The notes: generated by a model from the sequence alone, not told the origin. A stretch of DNA of 28,565 bases from Candidatus Nanopelagicales bacterium (GCA_021742025.1 JAIOWT010000005.1:1-28565); one strand, 5' to 3'; positions 13,527 to 22,950 are shown, counted from the first letter of the stretch. Numbers and translations are program-made.

Positions 13527-15062
13527 TTGAAGCTAATGAACCAGGGTGCACTCGCGGTTGAACTAAAGGGAATCTGGAAAAGGTTTCCTGGTGTTGTTGC
13601 AAACAGCGATATAAATCTGAAAGTTGCCTCTGGCACTGTGCACGCCATTGTTGGTGAAAATGGTGCGGGCAAATCGACTTTGATGAAGATTCTCTACGGC
13701 ATGCAAAAAGCCGATGAGGGCACAATTTCAATCAATGGCACAAGCCTGGTTTTTAACTCTCCATCTGATGCCATCGATTCCGGTATCGGCATGGTGCACC
13801 AACACTTCATGTTGGCCGATAACTTTACGGTTCTCGAGAATGTTGTATTAGGTAGTGAACCTAAGAATGGCATTCGACTTGATTTTGCAAAAGCACGTAA
13901 ACAAATTTCCGAAATTGCAGCCGAAAATGGTTTGGCCGTTGATCCAGATGTTCTAGTTAGTGAACTTGGTGTTGGTGATAGACAGCGAATTGAAATTCTT
14001 AAAGTTTTATATCGTGGTGCAAAAATCCTGATCTTAGATGAACCAACTGCAGTACTTGTTCCACATGAAGTTGATGAATTATTCAACACACTTCGCGATC
14101 TCAAAAAAGAAGGTCTGACAGTTATCTTCATCAGTCACAAGCTTGATGAAGTTTTGTCCATCGCTGATGAGATCACCGTTATTCGTCAAGGTACAACGGT
14201 TGGCAGCGTTAACCCCCACACTCAAAATGTTTCAGCTCGCGATCTTGCCGAGATGATGGTCGGTAATGAATTACCTACGCCTGATGCGGTAGGTGACACG
14301 ATTCAAGATGAAGTTGTCCTGAAAGTTGAAGATCTCTCAGTATTTGCAAAAGGTGGCAAGGCCATCGTCGACAACATTTCATTCCAGATCCGCGCTGGTG
14401 AAATTGTTGGCATTGCAGGCGTTGAGGGAAATGGTCAGGCTGAAATTCTTGATGCCTTAATGGGTATCGAATCAGCCACTGGAAAGGTTTACTTCAAAAA
14501 CGAAGACATCACAAAAAAGTCCACGCGCCATCGTCGAGAACTAGGAATTGGTTTCATTCCAGAAGATCGCCATCGTCAAGCATTAATGCTCGAAGCTCCG
14601 CTTTGGGAAAACCGAATGCTGGGACACCAAACTAGAGAGCCAAACTCTAAGGGGATCTGGTTAACTCCACGCAGTGCTAAAGCAGACACCAAGCGAATCG
14701 TAAAAGAGTATGACGTTCGCACACCTAGTATCGACGTTTTAGCCAGCGCGCTTTCTGGCGGTAACCAACAAAAGCTAATCGTTGGCCGTGAAATGTCAGG
14801 TGAACCAAAACTTCTAATTGCTGCTCATCCAACTCGTGGTGTTGATGTTGGTGCCCAGGCAGCAATTTGGGATCACATCCGCGATGCTCGCCAAGCTGGA
14901 TTGGCAGTGCTGCTAGTTTCTGCCGACCTTGATGAATTGATCGGCCTTAGTGACAACATTAAAGTTTTGCTCCGCGGAAAGTTTGTCGCTGATGCCGATC
15001 CAGCAACTGTGACGCCGCAAGAGCTCGGTACCGCAATGACTGGTGCTGGAGAGGCTGCGTAA
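13527..15062 (+). CDS. Nucleoside ABC importer, double ATPase subunit
   Basis: A 511-residue protein of two fused ABC ATPase domains, as in sugar/nucleoside importers (YufO/RbsA type). Domain 1 has Walker A GENGAGKST (43-51), a variant signature LGVGDRQR and Walker B ILILDEPTAVL. Domain 2 has a degenerate Walker A region GVEGNGQAE, a full signature LSGGNQQK and LLIAAHPTRGVD in place of a canonical Walker B. One degenerate site is normal for this family. The start TTG 13527 has GAAAGG five bases before it. ATG 13536 is the alternative. The stop overlaps the permease start as TAATG. Confidence 0.94.
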   Translation: MKLMNQGALAVELKGIWKRFPGVVANSDINLKVASGTVHAIVGENGAGKSTLMKILYGMQKADEGTISINGTSLVFNSPSDAIDSGIGMVHQHFMLADNFTVLENVVLGSEPKNGIRLDFAKARKQISEIAAENGLAVDPDVLVSELGVGDRQRIEILKVLYRGAKILILDEPTAVLVPHEVDELFNTLRDLKKEGLTVIFISHKLDEVLSIADEITVIRQGTTVGSVNPHTQNVSARDLAEMMVGNELPTPDAVGDTIQDEVVLKVEDLSVFAKGGKAIVDNISFQIRAGEIVGIAGVEGNGQAEILDALMGIESATGKVYFKNEDITKKSTRHRRELGIGFIPEDRHRQALMLEAPLWENRMLGHQTREPNSKGIWLTPRSAKADTKRIVKEYDVRTPSIDVLASALSGGNQQKLIVGREMSGEPKLLIAAHPTRGVDVGAQAAIWDHIRDARQAGLAVLLVSADLDELIGLSDNIKVLLRGKFVADADPATVTPQELGTAMTGAGEAA

Positions 15063-16147
15063 TGAATCTTCGACGAATTGGAATTAGCCTCATTGCACCG
15101 GCTATCGGGTTATCTATCTCATTAATTGCAACTGCTTTTATTCTTAGTGCGATTGGCGCTGACGTTACAACGGTGTTTGCGTCGATGTGGAATTACGGAA
15201 CTTCACCGCGCGCAATGTCTTTGATGCTTAACTTGGCAACAATTTACTTCTTAAGCGCCTTGGCAGTATCCATCGGTTTCAAGATGAATCTATTCAACAT
15301 AGGTGTGAATGGTCAGTATGTACTCGGTGCTTTGGCAGGCGCGGTTGTTGCAAGCAATTTGACGCTACCAAAAGTTGCATCTGTAACTGTCACGATCCTG
15401 GTTGCCATGTTTGTAGGTGCGCTTTGGGCTGGAATTGCCGCTTGGTTAAAAGTTGCCCGCGGAGTGAGTGAAGTTATCTCAACAATCATGTTGAACTTCA
15501 TTGCGATCGGAATCATTAGTTACATAATCGTTCGCACCAGCATTGGTACGGAAACCAGCTTGAACATTCGTGGTACCAAGCCAATCCCCGAAACTGGGAT
15601 GCTACGTGGAATCGCATTCCTCGATCCAGGTACCCCAATCTATGGATTCTTCTTTATCTCGATAGTTATTGGTGTTGGATATTGGTTCCTGCTAAATCGC
15701 ACTCGCTTTGGTTTTGATCTACGTGCCACTGGTAAATCAGCAACTGCTGCCCGCACTAGCGGTGTGCAGTCAAATCGCATGATCTATGTAACTATGTTGC
15801 TTTCGGGCGCGGTTGCCGGCTTAGTTGGCCTTCCTTATCTATTGGGTGACACCGGTTCGTACACCTTGCAGTTCCCAACTGATTGGGGCTTCATCGGAAT
15901 TGCGATTGCACTATTGGGTCGTAACAATCCATTAGGCATCGCGCTAGGTGCAATCCTTTGGGCATTCTTGGACATCTCAAGTGGTCAGTTAGTTTTGGAA
16001 GGCGTCCCGAGAGAGATCTCCACAATCATGCAGGGATTGATCGTCATTGTCGTAGTTATTTCTTATGAAGTAGTAAGGCGATACCAAGTCAAGAGTGAGC
16101 AAACAAGTGTTGCGAAAGCATTGGCAAAGCAGGAGGTATCAGTATGA
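15062..16147 (+). CDS. Nucleoside ABC importer permease 1 (BPD_transp_2 family)
   Basis: A 361-residue integral membrane protein with about eight to nine hydrophobic helices. It has the family motif region KMNLFNIGVNGQYVLGALAG (about 77-96) and GVSEVISTIMLNFIAIGI (about 135-152). It forms half of the membrane channel and pairs with the following permease and the double ATPase. Its ATG shares one base with the ATPase stop, and its own stop overlaps the next start by 4 nt (ATGA), indicating tight translational coupling of the two halves. Confidence 0.93.
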   Translation: MNLRRIGISLIAPAIGLSISLIATAFILSAIGADVTTVFASMWNYGTSPRAMSLMLNLATIYFLSALAVSIGFKMNLFNIGVNGQYVLGALAGAVVASNLTLPKVASVTVTILVAMFVGALWAGIAAWLKVARGVSEVISTIMLNFIAIGIISYIIVRTSIGTETSLNIRGTKPIPETGMLRGIAFLDPGTPIYGFFFISIVIGVGYWFLLNRTRFGFDLRATGKSATAARTSGVQSNRMIYVTMLLSGAVAGLVGLPYLLGDTGSYTLQFPTDWGFIGIAIALLGRNNPLGIALGAILWAFLDISSGQLVLEGVPREISTIMQGLIVIVVVISYEVVRRYQVKSEQTSVAKALAKQEVSV

Positions 16148-17358
16148 CTTACCTAAAATCTCGCAGATTTATCGGTGCGGCTGTCACGGCGATCACCATG
16201 CTCTCAATCACCCGGACAATTACGGGTAATGGTGACCTGACCAGCACAGTAACGATTGCCCAGGCTCTAGTTTTCGCCTCACCAATTGCACTTGCTGGCC
16301 TTGCAGGTATCTGGGCAGAACGTGCTGGCGTAATCAACATTGGCCTGGAAGGCATGATGATTCTTGGAACCTTCGGTGCTGGTTGGGCCGGTTGGCAATG
16401 GGGAGTCTGGGCTGGGGTGCTAGCTGGCGTGATCTTCGGCGCTATTGGTGGTCTGCTACTAGCTGTTGCCGCAGTCACTTTCGGTGTTGATCAAATCATT
16501 GCTGGTACTGCGATTAACCTCTTGGCACTTGGTTTAACTAAGTTCCTTGCAATTTTGCTATTCACAGATGCACCCGGTGGTGGACAAGCACAATCTCCAC
16601 CTATCAAGGGTGAGATTCCTACCTTCACGATTGAATCAATTGTTGAACCTTTGACCTCTCTGCATGAAAAGGGAATTTTCTTCATCAGTGATCTAGCTGG
16701 AATTGTTGCTGGTTTGTTCTACAACATGTCGCTACTAACTATCATCACGTTCTTACTATTTGTCATGACAAGTTACCTGCTTTGGAAAACTGCTTTTGGA
16801 CTTCGCCTTCGCAGTGCCGGCGAAAATCCTTGGGCTGCTGATTCGCTCGGCGTCAAGGTTGTGCAGTTCAAGTACGCAGCTGTTGTGTTCTCGGGCATGC
16901 TTGCTGGACTGGGTGGTGCTTACTTATCCATCGCTTCGACCATCTATCGCAATGGCAACACGGCTGGTCGTGGTTACATCGGTTTAGCAACCATGATCTT
17001 TGGTGACTGGCGACCAGGTGGAACTGCAGCTGGTGCACTGATGTTTGGTTACATCGATACTTTGCGATTGATCGATACTGGAAATCAAAACGTTAAAGGT
17101 TTGATTTTGCTTGGTGCAATTATTTTGTTTGCAATCGGTGGCGTCATGCTTCGTAAAGCCAAGCGCAATTCTGCTGTCGGTTTCTTGATTCTTGGATCAG
17201 TAATGATCGGTGCTTACTTCTCCGCAACTTCGTTCCCACCTGAAGTTGCCCAAGTTGCGCCATACATTACGACACTGTTGGTACTTGCAACTGCGTCTCA
17301 GAATTTGAGACCGCCAGCTGCTGATGGTGTTCCGTATCGAAAGGGAGATCATCACTAA
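16144..17358 (+). CDS. Nucleoside ABC importer permease 2 (BPD_transp_2 family)
   Basis: A 404-residue membrane protein, the partner of permease 1. Typical motifs are WAERAGVINIGLEGMMILGT (about 58-77) and FGVDQIIAGTAINLLALGLT (about 113-132). The middle carries a loop with APGGGQAQSPPIKGE, probably outside a helix bundle, and the C-terminus ends in extra hydrophobic segments plus a short hydrophilic tail. It overlaps permease 1 by 4 nt, and its stop gives TAATG with the cdd start. The direct link to a pyrimidine deaminase supports nucleosides as the substrate. Confidence 0.93.
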   Translation: MTYLKSRRFIGAAVTAITMLSITRTITGNGDLTSTVTIAQALVFASPIALAGLAGIWAERAGVINIGLEGMMILGTFGAGWAGWQWGVWAGVLAGVIFGAIGGLLLAVAAVTFGVDQIIAGTAINLLALGLTKFLAILLFTDAPGGGQAQSPPIKGEIPTFTIESIVEPLTSLHEKGIFFISDLAGIVAGLFYNMSLLTIITFLLFVMTSYLLWKTAFGLRLRSAGENPWAADSLGVKVVQFKYAAVVFSGMLAGLGGAYLSIASTIYRNGNTAGRGYIGLATMIFGDWRPGGTAAGALMFGYIDTLRLIDTGNQNVKGLILLGAIILFAIGGVMLRKAKRNSAVGFLILGSVMIGAYFSATSFPPEVAQVAPYITTLLVLATASQNLRPPAADGVPYRKGDHH

Positions 17359-17753
17359 TGAAAATCAATTGGGATGAGCTGCGCGCTGCTGCTAGTGGCG
17401 CGATGACGAAAGCGTACGCACCTTATTCAAACTTTCCTGTTGGTGTCGCAGGCTTAGTTGATGACGGTCGCATCGTGACTGGCTGCAACGTCGAAAATGC
17501 GTCTTACGGTGTTGCTCTTTGTGCTGAGTGTGGTTTGATCTCTAGTTTGATCAGCTCAGGTGGTGGAAAACTCGTTGCGGTTGCTTGTGTGGATCGGCAT
17601 GGAAATGCCTTGATGCCATGTGGACGCTGTCGTCAACTGCTCTGGGAACACGGCGGTCCGAATTGTCTGCTTGATTCAGTATCCGGAATTAAGTCAATGA
17701 CCGAGATACTTCCTGACGCATTTGGCGTGCATGATTTAACGGATCGACTTTAA
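17358..17753 (+). CDS. cdd: Cytidine deaminase
   Basis: A 131-residue homotetrameric-type cytidine deaminase that converts cytidine and deoxycytidine into uridine and deoxyuridine. The zinc site is visible: C55-A-E57 (in GVALCAECG) supplies a ligand and the catalytic Glu, and PCGRC at 87-91 supplies C88 and C91. The N-terminal AYAPYSNFPVG and GCNVENASYG motifs are standard for nucleoside binding. It is coupled to the permease gene by a 1-nt overlap, so uptake and deamination are coordinated. The product feeds thymidine/pyrimidine phosphorylase immediately downstream. Confidence 0.97.
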   Translation: MKINWDELRAAASGAMTKAYAPYSNFPVGVAGLVDDGRIVTGCNVENASYGVALCAECGLISSLISSGGGKLVAVACVDRHGNALMPCGRCRQLLWEHGGPNCLLDSVSGIKSMTEILPDAFGVHDLTDRL

Positions 17754-17759
17754 ACGCAT

Positions 17760-17765
17760 TAGCCT
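17760..17765 (+). promoter_or_regulatory. Possible internal -10 element before deoA
   Basis: TAGCCT is seven bases before an ATG at 17773 that opens a 10-codon frame. It could drive a separate deoA transcript inside the operon. Confidence 0.35.
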
Positions 17766-17772
17766 TACAGGT

Positions 17773-17805
17773 ATGACACTTCCCCGAGTGAAATCAACAT
17801 CATGA
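17773..17805 (+). CDS. Possible 10-residue upstream peptide coupled to deoA
   Basis: The frame encodes MTLPRVKSTS and stops at TGA 17803-17805, overlapping the deoA ATG at 17802 as ATGA. It sits at the predicted leaderless start from the TAGCCT hexamer. No Shine-Dalgarno sequence precedes deoA itself, so translation of this short frame could deliver ribosomes to deoA. It is very short, and chance occurrence is quite possible. Confidence 0.3.
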   Translation: MTLPRVKSTS

Positions 17806-19097
17806 GTACTGAGCCATTTGCCGCAGTAGATCTCATTGCAGCCAAACGTGATCATCAAGAACTTTCTGATGCGCAAATTGATTGGTTTGTTGACGCATAT
17901 GTGCGAAACATAATTGCCGAAGAACAAATGTCAGCAATGGCGATGGCGATTCTGCTTAACGGAATGAATCGTCGTGAAATCGTGCGCTGGACCAAGGCAT
18001 ACATTGACTCGGGTGAAACTATGGATTGGTCTGCACTAGGACGACCAACCGCAGACAAACATTCCACTGGTGGCGTGGGCGACAAAATCACTTTGCCACT
18101 TGCACCATTAGTTGCAGCGTGCGGTGTCAGCGTTCCACAACTTTCCGGTCGAGGACTTGGTCACACAGGTGGCACATTGGACAAACTTGAAGCCATCAAA
18201 GGATGGCGAGCAAGTCTGACAAATGACGAAATGTTTGAGGTACTGAATTCAACTGGCGCTGTTATCTGTGCTGCGAGTCAAACTTTGGCACCAGCAGACC
18301 GCCGCATTTATGCACTACGTGATGTGACTGGAACTGTTGAATCTATTCCGTTGATCTCAGCATCGATCATGAGCAAGAAGATTGCGGAAGGAACTGGCGC
18401 TCTTGTCCTGGATGTAAAAGTTGGATCTGGCGCGTTTATGAAAACCGTTGAACAGGCTCGTGACCTTGCCACAACGATGGTTGGAATCGGCAATGATGCA
18501 GGAGTGGTTACTCGTGCGTTATTAACTGCAATGGATGTTCCGCTTGGTCGAACCGCGGGCAATGCACTAGAAGTTCAAGAATCTATCGACGTCCTTGCTG
18601 GCGGTGGACCGGCAGATGTTGTTGAACTCACTGTGACTTTGGCGCGCGAGATGTTGGAAGCAAGCGGTGCATCAGGGTTAAAAGATCCAGCAACTGCGCT
18701 GACTGATGGAACTGCGATGGATGTTTGGCGCGCAATGATTTCTGCGCAAGGCGGCGACCTATCCCATCCGCTTCCCGTATCCAAAGAGTCACATGACGTT
18801 GTTGCAACAAGCTCTGGCTTCTTAACCAAGTTGGATGCACTTGCCGTTGGAATGGCAAGCTGGCGACTTGGTGCTGGCCGAGCCAGAAAAGAGGATTCAG
18901 TGCAGTTTGGTGCTGGAATTCAATGGCATGTTGGACACGGCGAGCAGGTCACTAACGGTCAAAAGTTGTTTACGCTACACACTGACGAACCCGAGCGTTT
19001 TGCAGGTGCCTTAGAAGTCTTAACGTCAGGTTACGAAATTGGTGCTGAGTCTGAAATATCAACACGACTTCCATTAATCATCGAGCGTGTTGTTTAA
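17802..19097 (+). CDS. deoA: Thymidine/pyrimidine-nucleoside phosphorylase
   Basis: A 431-residue enzyme that splits (deoxy)uridine or thymidine with phosphate into base and (deoxy)ribose-1-phosphate. It carries the family signatures DKHSTGGVGDK (85-95), the phosphate/nucleoside-binding region, and SGRGLGHTGGTLDKLEAI (115-132). An N-terminal helical domain and a C-terminal barrel-sandwich part (FGAGIQWHVGHGEQVTNGQ) match the usual architecture and length. It lies 48 nt after cdd. The start ATG 17802 lacks a ribosome site. The products go to upp (uracil) and to the mutase-deoC branch (sugar phosphate). Confidence 0.96.
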   Translation: MSTEPFAAVDLIAAKRDHQELSDAQIDWFVDAYVRNIIAEEQMSAMAMAILLNGMNRREIVRWTKAYIDSGETMDWSALGRPTADKHSTGGVGDKITLPLAPLVAACGVSVPQLSGRGLGHTGGTLDKLEAIKGWRASLTNDEMFEVLNSTGAVICAASQTLAPADRRIYALRDVTGTVESIPLISASIMSKKIAEGTGALVLDVKVGSGAFMKTVEQARDLATTMVGIGNDAGVVTRALLTAMDVPLGRTAGNALEVQESIDVLAGGGPADVVELTVTLAREMLEASGASGLKDPATALTDGTAMDVWRAMISAQGGDLSHPLPVSKESHDVVATSSGFLTKLDALAVGMASWRLGAGRARKEDSVQFGAGIQWHVGHGEQVTNGQKLFTLHTDEPERFAGALEVLTSGYEIGAESEISTRLPLIIERVV

Positions 19098-19100
19098 AAC

Positions 19101-19128
19101 TTGTTTGTGAAACTTTCCCAAGTATCCT
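19101..19128 (+). promoter_or_regulatory. Promoter of the cupin-add operon
   Basis: A -35-like TTGTTT (19101-19106), a 16-nt spacer and TATCCT (19123-19128) lie six bases before ATG 19135. This predicts a leaderless transcript and a promoter separate from deoA. Confidence 0.55.
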
Positions 19129-19134
19129 AAATAC

Positions 19135-19491
19135 ATGCCTGAGTTAATTAGCGAACCGACCATGATTCCAGTACCTGGTGGAAAATCAATTGCTGAATAT
19201 GTTGGCCGAGTAAAAACAGGCGACAACGATGTTTCGATTGCAGTGATGCATGCGCCGGCTGGCTGGTCTGAACCTGCTCAGGCACCAGACTTTGATGAAT
19301 TCACGATCGTGATCACAGGTTCGATTGATGTCGAACACGAGGGTAAGACAATCACGGTTGGTTCTGGCCAGGCATTGATTACGCGAGCTGGCGAAAAAGT
19401 TCGCTACCTTACCCGCGAAGATGCGCATTACGTAGCAATTTGTGTGCCAGCATTCTCACCTGAACTAGCAAATCGAGATGACGAAGAATGA
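19135..19491 (+). CDS. Single-domain cupin protein coupled to adenosine deaminase
   Basis: A 118-residue small beta-barrel (cupin) protein. The core reads [20 protein letters not shown], then [33 protein letters not shown] (given here as landmarks), with the expected G(X)5... pattern and PxG-like turn replaced by RAGE. A possible metal site could come from His49, Asp/Glu in DFDEF and His96, but the canonical HxH pair is incomplete. Its stop overlaps the add start by 4 nt (ATGA), so the two proteins are made together. The function is unknown; a ligand or metabolite-binding role in nucleoside catabolism is inferred from coupling only. Confidence 0.8.
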   Translation: MPELISEPTMIPVPGGKSIAEYVGRVKTGDNDVSIAVMHAPAGWSEPAQAPDFDEFTIVITGSIDVEHEGKTITVGSGQALITRAGEKVRYLTREDAHYVAICVPAFSPELANRDDEE

Positions 19492-20576
19492 TTTCACCAG
19501 CAGTAATTAAAGCGGTCCCTAAAGTTGTCTTGCACGATCACCTAGATGGTGGCCTTCGAGTAAAAACGATCTTGGAACTTGCAAAGCAGCATGGCTACAA
19601 CGCATTGCCTTACGACAATGAAGAGCAGCTTGGAAATTGGTTTCACACTGCAGTACAGGGTTCGCTTGAGATCTACTTAGAGACGTTTGCGCACACCGTT
19701 GGAGTAATGCAAACACCTGATGCAATCCAGCGGGTAGCAAGTGAGTGTGCTCAGGATCTTGCTGAAGACGGTGTCGTTTATGCAGAGATCAGATTTGCGC
19801 CAGAACTCCACACTGCAAAAGGTTTAAGTTATCGCGAAGTGATTGACAGTGTGCTACTTGGGTTTGCTCAAGGCGAAGCTGCTGCTCGCGAAGCAGGGAA
19901 ACCAATTAGAGTCGTGGCGCTACTTACTGCGATGCGAATGGCTGATGTATCACTTGAAATTGCAAAACTAGTTGTTGAGTATCGAGATCGTGGTGTTGTT
20001 GGATTCGACATCGCTGGCAAAGAAGCGGGCTACCCTCCGACCGAACACCTTGAGGCTTTTCAATACTTACAGCGCAACAATGCGCACTTCACAATTCACG
20101 CTGGCGAGGCTTTTGGCTTAAAGAGTATTTGGGAAGCTATTCAGTTCTGTGGCACCGAACGTCTTGGCCATGGTGTGCGAATCATTGATGACATAACTGT
20201 CAATAACGATGGCACAGTAACGCTTGGTGATTTGGCTGCATACGTTCGAGATCGTCGTATCCCATTGGAGCTTTGCCCCAAGTCAAATGTTGATACCGGC
20301 GCAGCCGCATGTATTGCTGAGCACCCAATTGGATTGCTTCGCAAACTAAATTTCCGAGTTACTTTAAATACCGATAACCGCTTAATGTCAGATACTTCAA
20401 TGTCTGGTGAAATGGCATCCCTGGTTGAAGCCTTCGATTATTCGTTGCGAGACTTGGAATGGCTCACAGTTAATGGCATGAAGAGTTCATTCCTGCCGTT
20501 TGATCAGAGATTAGACATCATCAACAATGTGATTAAGCCTGGCTACGCCAGACTTCGCGAACAGGTTGGTTCTTAG
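19488..20576 (+). CDS. add: Adenosine deaminase
   Basis: A 362-residue TIM-barrel hydrolase that converts adenosine and deoxyadenosine into inosine and deoxyinosine. Zinc ligands H16 and H18 lie in LHDHLDGG, H204 in [10 protein letters not shown] with catalytic E207, H228 in ERLGHGV, and D296 in LNTDNRLMS. The NTDNRLMS form, instead of NTDDP, is the usual actinobacterial variant. It is coupled to the cupin gene. It ends tail to tail with deoC with a 4-nt overlap of stop codons, leaving no room for a separate terminator. Confidence 0.96.
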   Translation: MISPAVIKAVPKVVLHDHLDGGLRVKTILELAKQHGYNALPYDNEEQLGNWFHTAVQGSLEIYLETFAHTVGVMQTPDAIQRVASECAQDLAEDGVVYAEIRFAPELHTAKGLSYREVIDSVLLGFAQGEAAAREAGKPIRVVALLTAMRMADVSLEIAKLVVEYRDRGVVGFDIAGKEAGYPPTEHLEAFQYLQRNNAHFTIHAGEAFGLKSIWEAIQFCGTERLGHGVRIIDDITVNNDGTVTLGDLAAYVRDRRIPLELCPKSNVDTGAAACIAEHPIGLLRKLNFRVTLNTDNRLMSDTSMSGEMASLVEAFDYSLRDLEWLTVNGMKSSFLPFDQRLDIINNVIKPGYARLREQVGS

Positions 20577-21244
20577 TAACTTCCTGTAGCAGCGACGCCA
20601 TCAAGGATTGCTCGCGAACTAGAAAGTCCTAGGCGCGTTGCACCGGCTGCTATTAACTCAGTTGCAAAATCAATATCTCGGATGCCTCCAGAAGCCTTAA
20701 CGCCTAACCGGCCACCGACTGTCGCATGCATGATTTTGATTGCCCGAACATCAGCACCGCCCGCAGGATGAAAACCAGTTGCAGTCTTAACAAAGTCAGC
20801 GCCAGCACTTTCACATCTCTGGCAAGCCTTAGCAATCTGCTCATCCGTGAGAGCTGCGGTTTCCAAAATCACTTTTAACAATGCGCCAGATGTGGCATTA
20901 CGAACTGCGGATACTTCAGCCTCTAAATGATCCCAATCCCCCATAATTGCTCGACCAACATCAATCACCATGTCGACTTCGTGAGCTCCTTGCGAGACAG
21001 ACAGTTTTGCTTCAGCGGCTTTGATTTCCGCCTCATGTTTTCCACTGGGAAAACCACAAACGGTGGCAACCTTCACGCCGTTAGAAACGTTGGCTGCAGC
21101 CAGCGATACAAAAGTTGGTGAAACACAAACTGAGAAAGTACCTAACTCTGCTGCCTCAGCACAAAGCGCTAAGACATCTGAATTGGTCGCCTCTGGCTTA
21201 AGCAGAGTGTGATCAATCATTTTGGCTAATTGATTTCTATCCAT
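20573..21244 (-). CDS. deoC: Deoxyribose-phosphate aldolase
   Basis: A 223-residue class I aldolase that cleaves 2-deoxyribose-5-phosphate into acetaldehyde and glyceraldehyde-3-phosphate. The Schiff-base Lys153 is in DFVKTATGF, Lys183 in [11 protein letters not shown], and Asp91 in EVDMVIDVG. The N-terminal IDHTLLKP motif is also typical. The length is standard. The start shares a base with the stop of the mutase gene (TAATG), placing the two consecutive pathway steps in one transcript. It connects deoA products to central metabolism. Confidence 0.97.
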   Translation of the reverse strand: MDRNQLAKMIDHTLLKPEATNSDVLALCAEAAELGTFSVCVSPTFVSLAAANVSNGVKVATVCGFPSGKHEAEIKAAEAKLSVSQGAHEVDMVIDVGRAIMGDWDHLEAEVSAVRNATSGALLKVILETAALTDEQIAKACQRCESAGADFVKTATGFHPAGGADVRAIKIMHATVGGRLGVKASGGIRDIDFATELIAAGATRLGLSSSRAILDGVAATGSY

Positions 21245-22944
21245 TAGTTGCCTCCGCTTAGTAATGGTCCAGCATCCGCTGCCAGGCTCTTTAATTCATT
21301 ATTAGCCGTTTGTTGAGCGATCTCTAGATCATCGCAACGAACGACAACTTCTAAATAGCACTTTATCTTTGGTTCGGTTCCACTTGGTCGAATGATCACA
21401 CGCGCTTTTTCAACTTGAGATCTTCCAGCCAAGTGAATGATTACTGCGTCCGTTGCGGGTAAATTTCCAAATCCATTTGCTAAGTCATCGATTCCACTAA
21501 CGAGTAACTCACCCAACTGCTTCGGCGGATTTATTCGGATTCGTGACATGGTATCTGCAACCTGTTCAGTACTGGTCACTCGAACTGACACCTGATCCGT
21601 GGCATGCAATCCGTAGGTATTGGCTAATTCAGCCAAGATGTTCCAGACCGTTAGCTCGCGACTCTTTAAATGGGCCATTAATTCCATAGCCATTGCAGCA
21701 GCCGAAATACCGTCTTTGTCACTAACGTTCTTTGGATCTACGCAATAGCCAAGAGCCTCTTCATATCCAAAAACCAAGTTGTTGACTCTTGAAACCCATT
21801 TGAATCCGGTCAAGGTGGACTCATAATTCAGTGATGCAGATTTTGCAATCGGTTCCAGCATCATGGAGGAAACTATCGAGTTTGCAAATGTGCCAGTTAA
21901 CGCAACGCCATTAAGGTTTGCGCGCTCGATGAGCCACCAACCCAGCAGTGCACCAATTTGATCCCCTCGCAAAGTTACCCAGTCTCCCAATGAATCTGGA
22001 ACAGCTATTGCAAGCCGATCTGCATCTGGATCATTAGCAATTAAGACATCTGCATTTTGCTGTTTTGCAAGGGCAATTGCGATGTCGAGTGCACCCTTTT
22101 CTTCCGGGTTCGGAAACTCAACCGTTGGAAAAGCTGGATCTGGATCTCTTTGTTCAATTGCCGCAATTGGCTCAGCAAAGCCAGAGTCTTTGAATACAGA
22201 TCTCAAAGTGTTCCAACCGACTCCATGCATAGCCGTGTAAACCGAAGTGACAGCTTTGCGTTGCGTATCAGTTGTTGGGCCGGAACTAATCAGTTGTGAA
22301 GTCAAGGACACGTATGAATCAATCACGTCATCACTAACTGTCTTCCCAACATCACCGTGAAATATTTCTCCAACATTAGATACGGATTTGATAAGAGTTG
22401 AAATCTGCTCATCGACCGGAGAAACAATCTGTCGGCCATCACCTAAATAGACTTTGTAACCGTTGTCTTGTGGCGGATTGTGACTAGCCGTTACCATCAC
22501 TCCAGCACAGGCATTTTGATTGCGTATTGCAAAAGCTAAAACTGGTGTTGGGACTACATGGGAGAAAACTATTGGTTCAAGGCCGGCACCTGACATCACG
22601 CGTGCGGTGTCTTCCGCGAAAACATCGCTGTTGTAACGGGCATCAAATCCAATTACAACTTTTTGCCCAGCGAAACCTTGTTGTACTAAAAACTGTGCCA
22701 GCCCCGAAGCTGCCTGTAAAACAGTGACTCGATTCATCCGGTTAGGACCTGCGCCTAATGCGCCACGTAGCCCTGCAGTGCCAAATTCCAAGGGGGCCAA
22801 GAATGCATCTTGCAATTCCAAAAGCGCCGCTTGGTCAGTTTGGGATGCAGCTAATAGTTCGGTGAGTTGCGCTTTAGTTACTGGATCTGGATCTTGTTCG
22901 ATCCAAGATTGAACGCGCAAAGTTAAGTTGCTATCGATACTCAC
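21244..22944 (-). CDS. Phosphosugar mutase (PGM2-like; probable phosphopentomutase)
   Basis: A 566-residue enzyme of the alpha-D-phosphohexomutase superfamily. The phospho-serine loop is VTASHNPPQ (Ser154), the metal loop DPDADR (305-310), the sugar-binding loop GYEEALGY and the phosphate-binding loop RPSGTEPK near the C-terminus. Length and layout match the PGM2 group, whose members include phosphopentomutases acting on (deoxy)ribose-1-phosphate. Cotranscription with deoC supports that role; phosphoglucomutase activity is the alternative. GTG 22944 is preferred because TACGCT lies six bases before it and the start fits the family. ATG 22965 would add seven residues and overlap the gpx stop as TAATG. 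Confidence 0.93.
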   Translation of the reverse strand: MSIDSNLTLRVQSWIEQDPDPVTKAQLTELLAASQTDQAALLELQDAFLAPLEFGTAGLRGALGAGPNRMNRVTVLQAASGLAQFLVQQGFAGQKVVIGFDARYNSDVFAEDTARVMSGAGLEPIVFSHVVPTPVLAFAIRNQNACAGVMVTASHNPPQDNGYKVYLGDGRQIVSPVDEQISTLIKSVSNVGEIFHGDVGKTVSDDVIDSYVSLTSQLISSGPTTDTQRKAVTSVYTAMHGVGWNTLRSVFKDSGFAEPIAAIEQRDPDPAFPTVEFPNPEEKGALDIAIALAKQQNADVLIANDPDADRLAIAVPDSLGDWVTLRGDQIGALLGWWLIERANLNGVALTGTFANSIVSSMMLEPIAKSASLNYESTLTGFKWVSRVNNLVFGYEEALGYCVDPKNVSDKDGISAAAMAMELMAHLKSRELTVWNILAELANTYGLHATDQVSVRVTSTEQVADTMSRIRINPPKQLGELLVSGIDDLANGFGNLPATDAVIIHLAGRSQVEKARVIIRPSGTEPKIKCYLEVVVRCDDLEIAQQTANNELKSLAADAGPLLSGGN

Positions 22945-22950
22945 TGCTCT

